From assembly GCA_004352715.1 (NCBI GenBank), contig SCFE01000025.1, positions 2,078,710 through 2,142,709 on the forward strand: 64,000 nucleotides of DNA, written 5' to 3'. Origin of the DNA: Hofstenia miamia (taxonomy: Eukaryota; Xenacoelomorpha; Acoela). Both the position numbers and the translations under genes were made by a program. Below are positions 1 to 13,000 of the stretch, piece by piece. The notes under the pieces were generated by a model, which ran no database searches, was not told the DNA's origin, and saw only the letters and a list, made by a program, of their open reading frames with translations. Every line of letters begins with the position of its first letter. Positions within the stretch are counted from its first letter, which is position 1.

Positions 1-48
1 NNNNNNNNNNNNNNNNNNNNNNNNNNNNNNNNNNNNNNNNNNNNNNNN
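1..48. other. Assembly gap
   Basis: Run of N that opens the window. It is followed directly by a TA dinucleotide array, the usual place for gaps in this sequence. Confidence 0.99.
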
Positions 49-49
49 A

Positions 50-53
<4 letters not shown>

Positions 54-94
<41 letters not shown>
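54..94. repeat. (TA)n microsatellite
   Basis: About 20 uninterrupted TA units beside the opening gap. Confidence 0.97.
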
Positions 95-99
<5 letters not shown>

Positions 100-1309
100 A
101 TTAAACCTTTAACTTAAAATAAACAATGAATAGTTTTATTTAGTTGTAACATGGTAGTAATTCGTAATGGTGACAATATTTACATTACTATATACTAAAG
201 TTAAGAAATAGATCCTATATGCTTAATTATTATAAGCATGGAAAACTAATTTGCCAATATAAATATTATATGAGTGTTGATCATAAAGGATTAAATAAAT
301 AGCTTGCAATACAATGAAATGTACGACTTCACTTATGAAAAAATGGGATATATTAATATTAAAGAAATCTTAGTTATTTTTCTCCAATCCGTTATTAAGA
401 ATAAATAATTCAGATAGATTCTGATAGTAATGAGTCTCGTTCACATTCAAAAAGTTGTCCCTAGATTTATACCAGTTCCCATTTTATTTGGCACTAACGC
501 TATTCTATTTCTGCAATAGTGGCATTCTATATTTGGCAACCAAAGATAAATCTAAATTTACATCAAGGATAGTGATACACATAAAAATTATTTACAATAA
601 CTTATTAAACTATATATTAAACATAAAGCTACACAAACCACTATATTAAAATATCTTTCTCTTTTAAAGATTTATTATTATATAATTACCTATTAATGCA
701 AAAATTTATAGAAAATCAAATAAAATTTATATTTTTTAATGCAATTCCTTAAAACATGAGTAAAAGTTCAATTGAATTTTTGTTATTATACTGATTATTA
801 CTCTATTAGATTTTTTTCATCTAGCTATTGTTGCAAATATGTGAATATCCAATGAAAGATCCAATTAGATCCACAACTTAGAAAATGAACATTCAGCAGC
901 AAATGCCTAAGCAATCATTCATCAACTTTGTCTCAACTGCTTAGAGAATATATCAATCAAGTTGCCAAGAAAATAAATTTTTTAATTATATAATATTTCC
1001 GACCAACAAGGTAAAAACACATACTGTAAGTCCAAAAAATCAATGTCTAAACCTCGGATTAAACTGTGAAATTTCTATGCATGCTTAAGCACTATTGTAT
1101 AGGAATTGACGTTTATGACACAATAGTATTCCTTAAGACCCCTCGCATGAAAAATGACAATTTTAGACTTAAGTTGTTCTGTCATTGGATGGTAGACATT
1201 TTAAAAAAATAGATTTTTGCTTTGTCATCGACAAAATGTTGTAAAAGCACGTGCAAATACACTTCTGCAAAATCCCAATAGATGTTTTGGATTATTCTAG
1301 AACAATTCG
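95..1309. other. Non-coding AT-rich stretch
   Basis: No open frame with protein-like composition, no splice-bounded exon and no recognisable repeat was seen on either strand. The short open frame at 455-649 starts at a non-ATG codon and looks like chance. Confidence 0.6.
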
Positions 1310-2046
1310 AAGGGTTCGGTGCATTAACATGTTAAGTGACATTTTTGAAAATTTTAGTATATTTTTTGTTTTAATTGGGTCATGCTTTATGATACTAACA
1401 CTGTCTCAACAAAAAAATTGAATTGGTTTATAAGATCTCGGTGCTTAAACATGTTAAGTACAAAAATTCCAGTGCACTTTGATGTTAAGTGCACTTAACA
1501 TATTCATGCATAAGATTTAACATAATTAAGAACAGAGTAAACTTGCTACATGATCCCCGGATATCACCAGGATGACCTGTTCGTGCAAGGAAAGTCAGTG
1601 ATCTAAAAAAACTAATGCCCTTTGTTCCTCCGGTTCACCGACCATTCTACGAGTTGATTGTACCTGATTCTAACCTCAGTAACTAGAATAGTGACATTTA
1701 GGATGCCTTGCTGATTATTGATTCAAAGTGAGTTACAAAAAATCGTTTGTGTTTTAAATTTTATGAAATATCAAAATCATATTCGCACATAATATGCTTT
1801 GATTTAACACATGCTAGGTGCATCAACTTCTTCAGTGCAAACTTCGATCGATATCTATGAATTCTTGATTTTGAATTATATATCTTTTGATTTGAAATAA
1901 TACTATAATTTACATAGAAAACATAGAAACATAGGAATCAATGCCAAGATTCAAAAGTAAATGGTTGCAAACACCGCCAGAGTTTAAGATCAGTTTTCTC
2001 AAAAATTAAAAAAGTGCACTTAACATGGTAATGCGCTGAACCCTTT
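1310..2046. mobile_element. MITE-like element with terminal inverted repeats
   Basis: The left end (AAGGGTTCGGTGCATTAACA, from 1310) is mirrored at the right end (about 2012-2046), whose reverse complement reads AAAGGGTTCAGCGCATTACC. Inverted similarity runs about 30 bp with a few mismatches. The inside has no intact gene. The terminal motif CATGTTAAGTGCA recurs internally near 1449 and 1483 and in a palindrome. The target-site duplication is not clear; AATT flanks both sides if the first two bases are counted outside. This is a non-autonomous DNA transposon of unassigned superfamily. Confidence 0.65.
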
Positions 2047-2356
2047 AATTATTGAAAGTTTAGAAATTTAGAATACAGTGAATAAAATCAATATTTATAC
2101 GTGAACTTAGTAATTATTTTGCATGATTTGAATCCTAATTTTCTTTCAAGAGCTACTACTTATCTGGTTTATGGAATACTTAGCCTTTTATGTGTTATCA
2201 TCAGTTTCAGGAACGCATTGATTGCAATGCTGCCATTGACATACTTTGTCTTTGACATTGTGGACCATGGATGTACATATTTTGCTCTCCAAGTGATTTG
2301 ATCTTATCTGTTTCAATTGAAGTTGAATGCTGAAAAGCTTTCTCTGGAAAGCCTTT

Positions 2357-2489
2357 TTAAATATGTCTGAATAATGTTTGGAATTCGTAATTCCTTTCAG
2401 AAGTTTTCCTTAGGCGATGCCTAAAATCAGTACTGGGGGAATCTTCAAAGGCTCTGGTCATTTCAATGTATGCTTCTGACCTCAAATTA
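2357..2489 (-). other. Unrecognised coding-like segment
   Basis: The - strand is open for about 40 codons with protein-like composition (key stretch EMTRAFEDSPSTDFRHRLRK) and ends at a stop at 2357-2359. The surroundings are non-coding. It could be a fragment of a transposase or an isolated last exon. No family is recognised and no partner exon was found. Confidence 0.25.
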
Positions 2490-3057
2490 TTTGTTGTAAA
2501 ATTGTTATATATGCATATACTTAATATACTTTTATGTTTTGTCACCTAATTAAATCATAGATTAGACTTAGGTTTACATACTCAGAAACATTAGATTAGC
2601 CGAAACTAGCTAAGTCAGGATTAGCAAAGTTCTAAGAAAAATTGAAATTAATGTCAAACATTGTTTGTAATAAAGGAATTTCTCACATTACAATGTGTAG
2701 TTTTCAATAGATGAAAATATTGCAGGCACCTTTTTATTGCAATATCTTTATTTTAGATTTTTTGTATTGCAATAGTATTGCATTAGATAATTGCAGAGTC
2801 TTAGTTATTGTGAGAAGAGCAATCGTTTGCAATTAATAATCAGTTTTGCTTTTTAATCTGTGCCAAAGTAATAAGGGTATCCATTTTGGGTGCATTGCTT
2901 TGGTTTCAACCGGATATGTTTTTACAGTGGCACAGACAGGTTTAGCCGAAGGCATCGTCCACGTATGTACCGAGGCGCTATTCATTAAACCAATTTAGAC
3001 CAAATACAAACTGAGACTAATGCAGTTCTTATTAAAATATAAATCACAACGAACATT

Positions 3058-3097
3058 CACGGCCATCTTTAATATTAAAGTACTAAAGATGGCCGTG
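3058..3097. repeat. Perfect 14-bp inverted repeat (hairpin)
   Basis: CACGGCCATCTTTA at 3058-3071 is perfectly inverted at 3084-3097, around a 12-bp AT-rich loop. The arms are GC-richer than the surroundings. Function unknown; it may be a foldback transposon remnant or a structured transcript. Confidence 0.8.
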
Positions 3098-4687
3098 GAA
3101 CATTGTACGACTGTTTATAATTATTCTAAAATCAACATTGTGAAATAAATGTAGTAACAGAAATGTTTGAAAATCGCATAAAATCTTGACAAGATTGTTT
3201 GAGACTATATTATATGGTAGAAAAAACTTTACGTGTAAAACAAAATATGAGAGAAATGTCTTATGTGGCAATGTCATTCCATAAGTCTCTTGAACACATT
3301 GCCAAATTTTTTAAAATCTAAATTTTATGAATAAGAAATTAATGCACACTAACCCAATAGTACTTGCAGTTGTAGAATGCATAAATTCATAATAGAGGTA
3401 ATTGATCATTTACATTTTTAAGGTAAATATAAACATTTAAAATTTAATGGATATTCTCTAAGCAGGAGTTCATAACCTGTGAAACAAAATAAATTATTTA
3501 TTCATAATCTTAAATAAAGTTTGAATAATTTTTAAAAAAAGTTTAAACAAAATGAATTTGTGTGTAAACAGCGTAAACAAATTAAATAACACTGAGACTC
3601 AACGTCATGTCGCGATGACAATAAACATAAAGGAGAGATAGTCAATCTAAGCAGTTTTTAAGCATTTTTTGCCACAAGGTTTCGGTTTTTTAAGTAACTA
3701 ACTACTATTGGTTTAAGAGAAAAACATTCTTAAAGCATATGTTAAAAATACTAAATTATGTTGTTAATCAAGTACAAAGGTGTTGTCAGCCTTTCAAAGT
3801 GGGAGACTAGCATCAATCTGGACTAAGGGAACATATCTTACTGAAACCAAGTTCATTTTCTGGCATATTTCTATTCTTTTCCTCAGCACAATTTATTGAA
3901 TATTTCGGTAATTGATGTGGGATAAAACGGGATGGTTAAGAAGATTACTTTGAAAATTGCACTTAAGATATGTTATAAAACTGACAAATACCTTTATACA
4001 ACCATATTTTTTATATCAAAATGGCATTTTGCATCAGTTTATTTTTAGTTATGGTTTTTTAGATTAATTTTTTCTTAAATTTCCCGTTTTGCCTCAAAGG
4101 TGGGGCAAAATGGGACGAAAATATTCAATATCTGTATTTAGGAAGTCTTTAGCATAGCATCTTATTATATGCACATTACTGTGATATAATTCAGTGCATG
4201 TACGCTCGTACAATATATATTTACATACATTTTGTTACAATTAGAAGCGTGAGCACCAGTCTATACAAATTTTGACGAAGGTAAACAAATCTCACAAACG
4301 TATGTCATCAGTTTCTGATACATTGCTGCAAAAAGCATGAGCGAGCCAATTAGGAAAATAACTCACATTTAATCCTCTGTTCTCAAGATAACTATGTGGA
4401 AAAAGTAAATTTACCTCTGCAAAAACCTCTCACAATGCTAGCATGCACTGCATTCTGAAACGTGTTTGGCTGTTTACAGATAGTTGATGATCATATCAAA
4501 ACAGTATATTTTCAGTCAGCTACAACAAGCCAATTTTTTGCAAATGATATTTCCCATTTTACCTCACCTTCCCCTACAAGAATTAAAATACTATGATATT
4601 TCAATTGACATCAGGTCCTCAAAATAACAAAAAAATTATTTAAGCTTGGCCTATTCAAATAATTCCATTGCGTCTAAATCATTATAG
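3098..4687. other. Non-coding stretch with a low-copy repeat remnant
   Basis: No gene seen. Related phrases occur in both orientations: ATAAAACGGGATGG near 3922, GGGGCAAAATGGGACG near 4102, and CCCATTTTACCTCACC near 4554. This suggests a decayed element with inverted ends of the GGGGCAAAATGGGA type, but the boundaries cannot be set. Confidence 0.4.
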
Positions 4688-5585
4688 CCACAGAGTTAGT
4701 ACGTAAAATCCAACTAAATATTGAAAGTGAGGGGGCCATTAAACAGAGTGATGCCATAAACTACTTAGGAGTAGAGATTGATAAATGCCTCGATTTGAAC
4801 AACTTTGTCGGGAGCAGAGTAAAGAAGATGGCAGTTGGTGTTCAGTATCTAAAACAAATGAAAATGATTAGCAAAGCAAAGTACTGATTGACACATTTGT
4901 AATGAGCCATTACAATTATGTATGTGCATTAACGGAATAAATTTAAATCAAATGGCAAGATTAAATAGAATTTTCAACTGGTCCATTAATATGATGTTTA
5001 ACACTAGTCAACAGCACACAGGTGATATGCTCAATAAATTACAAATATTATCCCCAAGTTACCACTGTAAATATACAAGTTTAGTTTATTTATATAAACA
5101 TTTAAAGTCAGCTAAATTCCAGAATTGCTTCTTTCACAAAGTCGTCAGCATTAATGAAAGAACTTATAGGTGCATAAAATTAGCAATAGATATTGGAAAA
5201 GAGCTTTTACCACAATATCATGTAATAATTGGAACAAGCTATCTCTGAATATTCGGAAGGCCTCATCGCTTACAGAATTTAAACGTTTGTTAAAAAATAA
5301 TTTGCTAAAAGAACAAAATAACATGGGATACAGCAAAAGACTAAATACATGGCGAAACTTTTAATTTTCCACAAGCTTGCGTTTTGCAATTTTTTTTAAG
5401 TCTCTTCGTGTCTTTTTTTAAAGTGTTTTTACTGCATTTGTAGCTTAGTTTTGTCATTTTATGTAGATTATAGTTGTTGTGTTAACAGAAATTGTAAATT
5501 TTGTACATATTGTATATAATTTGTAAATATGACAAGTTCTACTGAATGGACAAGACATTGAAATAAAGCTATTGAACTATTATTT
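4688..5585 (+). mobile_element. Non-LTR retrotransposon (LINE) 3' remnant
   Basis: Broken frames encode the last part of a LINE reverse transcriptase. Near 4756 the translation reads INYLGVEIDKCLDLNNFVGS, the conserved YLG block of the RT thumb region in CR1/Jockey-like elements. It continues through DTFVMSHYNYV (about 4888) into the RT-distal domain (4922-5248, NRIFNWSINMMF) and, after a frameshift near 5200, the typical C-terminal phrase LNIRKASSLTEFKRLLKNNL (5242-5310). Stops at about 4885 and the frameshift show it is dead. An AATAAA near 5560 and a short AT-rich tail mark the 3' end. The 5' part is missing, as is usual for LINE insertions. The clade is not certain. Confidence 0.75.
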
Positions 5586-6760
5586 TGTTCTAAATTTCTC
5601 CATCAATGTATACAATTTCTGGTGCAGAACTTTTGCAGTTGAAGTTACACCCATTAACAGTTGAGGGTTTGCAATTATTTAATTATTACTTTACCCTGGG
5701 AATTTTAAACGCTATTTAATGTTTCTGAACACAGACTAGCCTTTCAAAGTTATTCATACAAAAATATTGAAATTGGAAATCACCTTAACATGGGCGTTAG
5801 CAGGATTTTACCTAGGATGTATAATAAATATATTCTGCTTATAAAGGTTGCAACGTGTGATTTATGAATAAGTGCAACGCTAACTTGGTTTTACTGGGTT
5901 ATAATAGCCTATTTAATACTACAACATACATGAACCTGTTAAGTAATACTGTTAAAATAATGAATGGGCTTAGGTATGCTTACCTGCGACTTTCGCCTAT
6001 TTCACATGAATAATTTTGTTCTGGATGTAATTTCCAAATGTGTGCAATTGGGGACGCCATGGACCTTAGATTAATCCAAAATTATGTCATGGAAATCTGC
6101 TAATATTTGAGAAGAATTTTTTATATTATTTCTAGTCTAGCGAAGATAAAAAATTCGATTTTTTCTGAAAAAATTGTTCATTTAGAAAGTCAGCATTCCC
6201 TCAAACAATCTTGGACATCCTTATAGGCATAGAAGCCATTATCAGGGGCGAATCCAGATAAATTTGCATGCAACCATAAAACGTAACTTTGAGACGTATT
6301 CATGTTTTTGCTCTAACATACTATTTATAACATTCAAAACATCTATTAAAATTGATATTACAGCCATCGCGGCACGATAGAGCAATGAACAATTCGAATA
6401 TAAAACTGCGACAAGAAATTCATTATATGCGAGTTGCGAGAAAGAAAACAAAAATGCGGGTGTTTCATGGCAAATTGCCATTGCCAGAAACGTGGAATAT
6501 CTGGATTTGTATATCATAACAAAATAATTTTTTTTTCAATGCGTTATGGTACACACTACCAGTGACAGAGGGCAGCGATGCGCTGGTACAGTGATGCGAA
6601 TGTAGAAAAAACACACGGGTGCCCTGCCTAATCCACGTTATAAATACGGTGTTAATTTTATCATGACAACACAGTATTCTTGTGACTTAAATATAATCGT
6701 TTCTCTTACTACATTTTGCAATCTTTACATGGTGACAGACGTAACTTTTAAAACCCAATC
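5586..6760. other. Non-coding stretch
   Basis: No exon or element recognised. The 91-codon open frame on the - strand at 6242-6517 has no recognised motif. The stretch leads into the gypsy remnant, so a decayed LTR could lie near 6540-6760, but no matching second LTR was found. Confidence 0.5.
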
Positions 6761-6769
6761 CCTTTGACG

Positions 6770-7883
6770 TCGACAGCCACAACATTACATCTGCATGGCG
6801 AAGATGGCTGAATTCATTTGATCAGTTTCTACAAACCACAAAGATTGACACCAAACCAGACAATTTGAACATCGCTATCCTTTTACGATGCATAGATGAA
6901 CAGTCTAATGTGTTTTTTGAGGATTTTTCTTGGATACCAACGGAAAACCAAAGAAGTTTGAAACAATTGTTCAAAAATTTGACAATTGCTTCTATCGTGA
7001 ATGTAATGAAGTTTTTCAAAGGTACGTCTTCTATAGTACTCCTCGACATGGTCTAACAATTGATCAATTTGTAAACATTTTGCGTACTAAACCAGGTCAC
7101 TGCCATTTTTGCGACTTAGAGGTACAGTCTTATTAGAGATAGGATAATCTTGAGTTCAAAGGACGCAAGGCTACAGGAAAGACTTCTGAGAGATAGAAAA
7201 ATTGACTTGGATAAAACCTGTCAACTAAGATCTCTTAATGAAGAAGCTATCATGTCAAAAGACAACACCTCAGATATTGGACAAAACCCAAAATTGAAGT
7301 AGATACAATGATGCACAGGCAGAAACAGCACAAGGCAACAGAGTGATGGTTAGAAACTGTGGACAATGTGGCAGAGATCACCTTTCACGCCAATGTCCAG
7401 CTTTCGGAAAACAGTTCTTAAAATACTTAATCCAAATCAGTTTGCAATTAAATGTCGTGCACGCTTCACTAAAGCTAGTGTTGAGGAAGTAATCCAAGAT
7501 CAAGATGAACAATTAAATGAATCCGAATATGAATGCAACTTTTGAAGAAGAACACCCCATTTGTATGGCAACCTGAGCAAAATAAAGCTATTAAAAGAAT
7601 GATAGAGATACTGATTGAAGAACCAGCCCTAAGAAACTTTGATATTAACAAATCTGTATGCATACAAGTTGATGCTTCTCAATTCGGTATTGGTGCTTGC
7701 TTAATTCAAGATTCACAACCATGTGCATATGCAGCTAAGTCCTTGTCAGCGGCAGAAAAGAACTATTCTCAGATCGAGAAAGAATTGCTAGCTATTGCTT
7801 ATGAATGCACTCACTTCAATCAATACGTATATGATCGCCACATAACAATAGAATCCGACCTCAGACTTCTAGAAGCTCTGTAA
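6770..7883 (+). mobile_element. Decayed Ty3/gypsy retrotransposon (gag plus RNase H)
   Basis: A gag-like region in shifting frames (about 6790-7270) includes TKPGHCHFCDLE and IRDRIILSSKDARLQERLL, typical of the gypsy/Mag-type gag. A zinc-knuckle follows near 7359 (CGQCGRDHLSRQCPAFGKQ, spacing CX2CX3HX4C), but the second Cys pair usual after GKQ is absent. About 100 bp later the frame at 7533-7883 encodes the start of the gypsy RT-linked RNase H: FVWQPEQNKAIKRM, VDASQFGIGACLIQ, and SQIEKELLAIAYECTHFNQY. Protease, nearly all of RT, integrase and both LTRs are missing, so an internal deletion joins gag to RNase H. Non-functional. Confidence 0.85.
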
Positions 7884-9910
7884 TCGAATTAAGTTATTTG
7901 GATACAAGAAAATTAGTATTGTCTCTACCTTGTGGTAGCTATCTAGCAATTTTCAAGAATGTTTATTTTCAGTATTGTAGTAATGCAAGCAAGAAAAGTA
8001 TTTTTTGGAGATTTCTTACATATTGTGAGAGATATGTAGGCTTATTTAGGGTAGTATTGACAGTATTGAGCTACAATTCTTGATAAATTATTTTGTAATG
8101 GGTAACCCTGTAGCTTTAATTCTTAGCAACATGAATAATTTTTGCATTTATAATTTAAACTTTGTCTGAACATTTTTAGAGATTTAGTTTCAATCCCATG
8201 TCTTCAGTTAAGCTTCCCCCAAAAATAATCTTCATATATACATAAATAAAAAATGCACATGTAGCACAAATAAAATTCAGTGTGAAAGTTCACAAATTTG
8301 TATATTAACTAACTAAGACGCTACTGAAGTGTTGACAGTTCAAAATTTTGCAAAATCTCATTACATCTTTTAAGTTTTATATAAAGTTCTTCAGCGTAGT
8401 GGGATATCAACAAATTTTTCATTCTGAGTCTACAATAGTGGTGTTGCTGTACATTTATGCATCATTACAGAAATAATTTCTCAAGAATGATGTTTCAATT
8501 AACAAAATGCTGTATTTCTACTATTTCATGTCATTGTTGGCTTTATTCATAGAAATGTCGTATCAACTAAAGATTCTTATTGTCTGGGGTAGGGCCCGTA
8601 CCGGGCACAGAGCGGGCATACGGGCTCTGAACGTAGTATGATTATTTGTTGTTGCTGTTGTTCGAATAACTTAATTATTAAAACCATTTCCTTTCAGTTT
8701 ATTATTGGTTTCTTTTCTATATATCAATTCTAAATATCTATGCACAGTATATGCATTTCGTGTAACACTAAATTTGATTATTGACTATAAGTTATAACAT
8801 AGCACATAAGATATTACCCTAAGTCACTTAAAATTCATTGTCTTCATCCAATCTAAAGAGCTCCATTATATTTTCAGCTTTTGTCTTAGGATTGATCAAA
8901 ATCTACTATAAATGTACATTATATTGTAACCTAGGTAGACGTAGATGCATAAGTTGTTAATTTCAGATGACGTCATATGGCTTGAACTGAATTAAAGAAA
9001 TTATTTATTTTAAAAAGACATACAATCACGACAGTGTATTGTCTATTTAAAGTATTTTAATACTGCTGTTGTCAATTATACATATGTGTTTAATTATGAC
9101 TTTATGGGTGCTGTCAACAGACATAAACTTCATGCCATGAACTTTTATGCATAATAGCATACTTCAAGGTTTTTTTGTTGCGTCAAGCTATTTTCGTTAA
9201 ATAACATTTCGCTAGGGCATAATGTGCTTAGGTTGCTGGCACTGATAAACCAACGGGCCTATGTTTATGAGTACGGCCACGGGTCATACCCTAGCTTATT
9301 ATGAATGAGTTTAAATATATTCTAATAAGTATACCTAAGTAGTTTGGCATACTGAAATGCATGTCATTGCATGATGTCACTTGTGATTGTAGATGTTGTA
9401 CACTGGTTTTTTCTGGAACATTCGAATGTGCCCCGAATACAATTCACCATTAGTAGCAATAAGGTTTTACTATCATCTAATACATCAGTGAATAGAAACA
9501 GGCCATTCAGGAAAAGGATTGTTACTTTCAATTCGCAAAAAAACTTTTTATTTTGCTAACTGATCCATATTTTATAAATTACTTCTATTAAAATAAGATA
9601 AGTGGGTATGTGATCAGTTTCATTCAAATGAAGTAAAAGCCGATTGTTGAAACTATAAATTCTGAATTACCATGTTACGCAGTAAAGGAAATTTTGTACA
9701 AAGTATGTATGATTCGCTTTTTTAGAATGGATTTACAAAAATTCCATGGGCTTTGAATAAAAAGACTATGACTTGTTACCGTCACGCATTATTGACTTCA
9801 ATGAACGAAATGTATTTCGGGAGAATTTTCGCATATCATAGGAATACATATAGGCCTAATTTTCTAGTAGCATGCACTATGAGTTTTAGTAATCACAGAA
9901 AAAACCATTT
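7884..9910. other. Intergenic stretch upstream of the ephexin gene
   Basis: No exon supported. A short GC-rich patch near 8585-8630 contains mirrored GGGCCCGTACCGGGC-like phrases and may be a transposon end. Any promoter or 5' untranslated exon of the ephexin gene could lie here, but no TATA or initiator context stood out. Confidence 0.5.
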
Positions 9911-9930
9911 AGATCTTTTTACGAAAGTTA

Positions 9931-10027
9931 ATGATGGATGGGCTCCCGGATGCCAATAAACCCAGCAAACCTCCATTAAGGAAAGAAGGAGCTGTTTACA
10001 TTACAGTTTCAGAACCCGAACATGACG
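9931..10027 (+). CDS. Ephexin exon 1 (putative initial exon)
   Basis: ATGATGGATGGG opens a frame reading [20 protein letters not shown] and then [12 protein letters not shown]. It ends at the donor G|GTATCA in phase 1. The joined codon with the next exon is GAT (Asp). An in-frame TAG at 9910-9912 limits the frame upstream. The same TAG would also serve as a weak acceptor (TTTAG), so this may be an internal exon. Confidence 0.65.
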
Positions 10028-13000
10028 GTATCATTTTGTTGTAATATATTCAAATTGTTATAAATTTAAAGGATTTCATCAATCATATTTCTAATATTAT
10101 TACGCAGGAATAGAAAACCTATGTCAAGACGCTCGACAGATTTAGATTTGTGATAGTTTACCACTGGAAGAGCTAAGTGCGTGAATTCGTTGTTATGGTA
10201 TAAAATATATTTGCAAATAATTTCCTTAAATTTTTATTATTTTTGTGTGTACTAATTTTCTATTAAGTTTGAAGGTTAAAAATTATTCTTTGAAGTATTT
10301 TTATGGAATTTTAACTAGTAAGGCAATGTGAGTCAATATACCCAAATTGTGCTTTACCTACAATTTAAATTGCTATGGAATTAATTTACTTACAGTTTAA
10401 CAAGTAGTTTTTGTTTAACTTAATATAAATATAAATGATAAGTCCGACAAATAACAGTCAACATGTTCTTTTATAATGAAATGGTATCAGGCATATTTGG
10501 AGAAATGCAGTAGATCACTTCATATGCTTGTATGCTTGAAAAAATTTACTGCAGTCGATGCTAAAATATCAACTCTGCAAATTTATTTTATTCAGAAATG
10601 GAACTGGGTAGCATATTATTCCATTTTGGCATGGACATAACAACAATCATCTTAAGACAATGAATCCATATAATCTTTTGCTAATCTTATAGTCCGGTAT
10701 TAACTTGATGAATCTTAATTAAAAAACTTTGGCAAATTTTACAGAAAATTTTTAAATCCCCTGTAATAGTGTAACCGTTTGTATTAATATTGAATAATAA
10801 TGGCAGCGCTACTTTTTCAGTTAAGTACCGAATTTCGTCATTTGTGGTGAAAATTTCATTTCGCGTTTTGCAGGTTGTTGCGTTCAGTTGAGAGCGTCGT
10901 TTAATGAGTGCGGGTTATATTTCAATTTATATTAATGACTTTAGTCTACGGTTTATATAGAGCTTCTGACTTGCGGTTTGACTATCATATTTGATTTTAT
11001 TAAATCATCAATGGCTGAAGACAGCAAATATTGAGTTGAGTTTAACCCAAATTCTACTAAGAATTTTTCAAAATCTGTGATAGTTTCTCTAAAAAATTCT
11101 TAAGTGCTTATAACTCACGAATTAATCAAGATAGGGAATTGCCCCCTCATTCTTTTTCGTTCTACTGCACGACGAACTCTGACTTTGAGGCCGGCGCGGC
11201 TGAAAAGTTTTTCTTCAGAAAACAAAATATTTTATGGTAGTTATTATTAACATGACCATTATCTAAACACTAGGTATGGAAAGAATTTGAATATTTTCAC
11301 AAAAACCTAATTTCTCATTGAAAGTAAATTCTTATTTGCGTGTACTTCAGGCACAAGTATAAGTTTTAGCAGAAATCTTCGGCATTGCATGAGTGGTCCC
11401 AACCCCATAGATCTTTCCATGCAAAATGCTTCAATATTTCTAAGCATGCTTGGATAAAATTGCTCAGAAATGTTCAGAAAACAATTTGATACTTAAAAGT
11501 AACACTAGTAGAATTTGGGTTAAAAGTTTACGGCGTTTATTAAATTTTATCATAATAATTTCAGCTTTATTTAAAATCCTGCTTCATATTTTCAACTTTA
11601 GTAAGGCATAGTAACATATTGATTTTTAGATGCTGAACATGAAGCTAATGAACTTAGTCCAAAAATTTCTGTGCAAGAACGCAGGGAAATCTGGGAAAAG
11701 AAAAGCAAGGATGACTCAAACGTGCGTCCACCCAAAATTGAAGTCCGTCCTAATACTCTAGGAGTTGGTAACTTTTAAGCCTTATAAGATATTAATTCCA
11801 AACTAATGAAATACATATGAAATCTTATTATTTTTTAAAAAGTTCATTTATAAAACACTAAATATAAGTAACAATAATAATAGCAATAATAATAATGATA
11901 ATAATAATAATAACAAAAAGTAATAATAGTAATAATAATAATAAAAAGTAGTAATAGTAATAATAAGAAGAAGATGAAATAATAGTAATAATATTAATAA
12001 TAATAAAGAGTAATAATAGTATTAATAATAATAATAATAATAATGAGTAGATATTCCATTTGGTTGAGGCGCAGTTTGGTAAACTGCGGCTAAGCAACTG
12101 GCTAAGCTGGTTTGTTGACTTAGCTCATGGGGTAGGAAGAAATCTAACCCTTCGTTGGCAACTTCCATGTGGGAAAGACAGTCCAAAAGAAAAGCTCAAG
12201 AATCAGGAAGGTCCTGGTTGGCAACTTCCTGGCACAATGTGAGTAGAGATTAGTGCAGTGCAGTGTACCGCGGTAGCGATTTACACAAATGCGGTGGTTA
12301 GTGGTAGAATTAAACCAACATGCGGTGGTATTTTGGGCAAAATTAAGAGATTTCACATACAAAATGCTAGAAGTAATTTTTACATATTTTATGGAAAATT
12401 TGATCCTACCCTAATACGATTGAACAAAATGATAAAATACCTAAGAATTTGTCTTTAAGCTTTTCCACGAATGATCCATAACCCTAATACAATTCAGAAA
12501 TATCGTTTCTTACGAAGATAAAAATCGCCATTGTTGCGGTATACCGAGGTAAAATTTCATTTATTGCTGATTTTGCTGTAAAAAAAACGGACATTGCGGT
12601 GATTAGGGTGAAGTTGTTTCTCTGCTGTGGAAATAGTTTTACAAATCCTGTACCGCGCTCATCTCTAGGCTTTAGGCGATAAGAGCGTGCTAAGAATTTT
12701 TGGAGAACAGGTGGACTCCACAATCGAGAGTGTGATCTCGAGAAGTGACAGTATGTGTTCCAAACAGAACAACGGACAGCGGCAGAAGTAGTGGAAATGT
12801 AAGCATAACTGAATTTCATTGGTGTGCTGCAGAAGAAGTAGACCAAACTCAGACGAGAGGGGCCGAGAAGGGTTATAGGAAGATGATGTTGGAAGAATGG
12901 AAGAAAGCACCAACAGGGCTAAACAGGATTAGAGATTAAAAAGCAGAGGCTCGCAGTATAGGTAAGAAAGCTTCAGCAATGTGAAAGGAAAGGGAAGAGA

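Noticed and set aside
11858-12097. 79-codon open frame on -
   Set aside because: Poly-Ile/Leu/Tyr translation of a TAA-type microsatellite.
12060-12140. Functional tRNA gene
   Set aside because: Only an A-box-like phrase is present. No cloverleaf or clear B box can be drawn.
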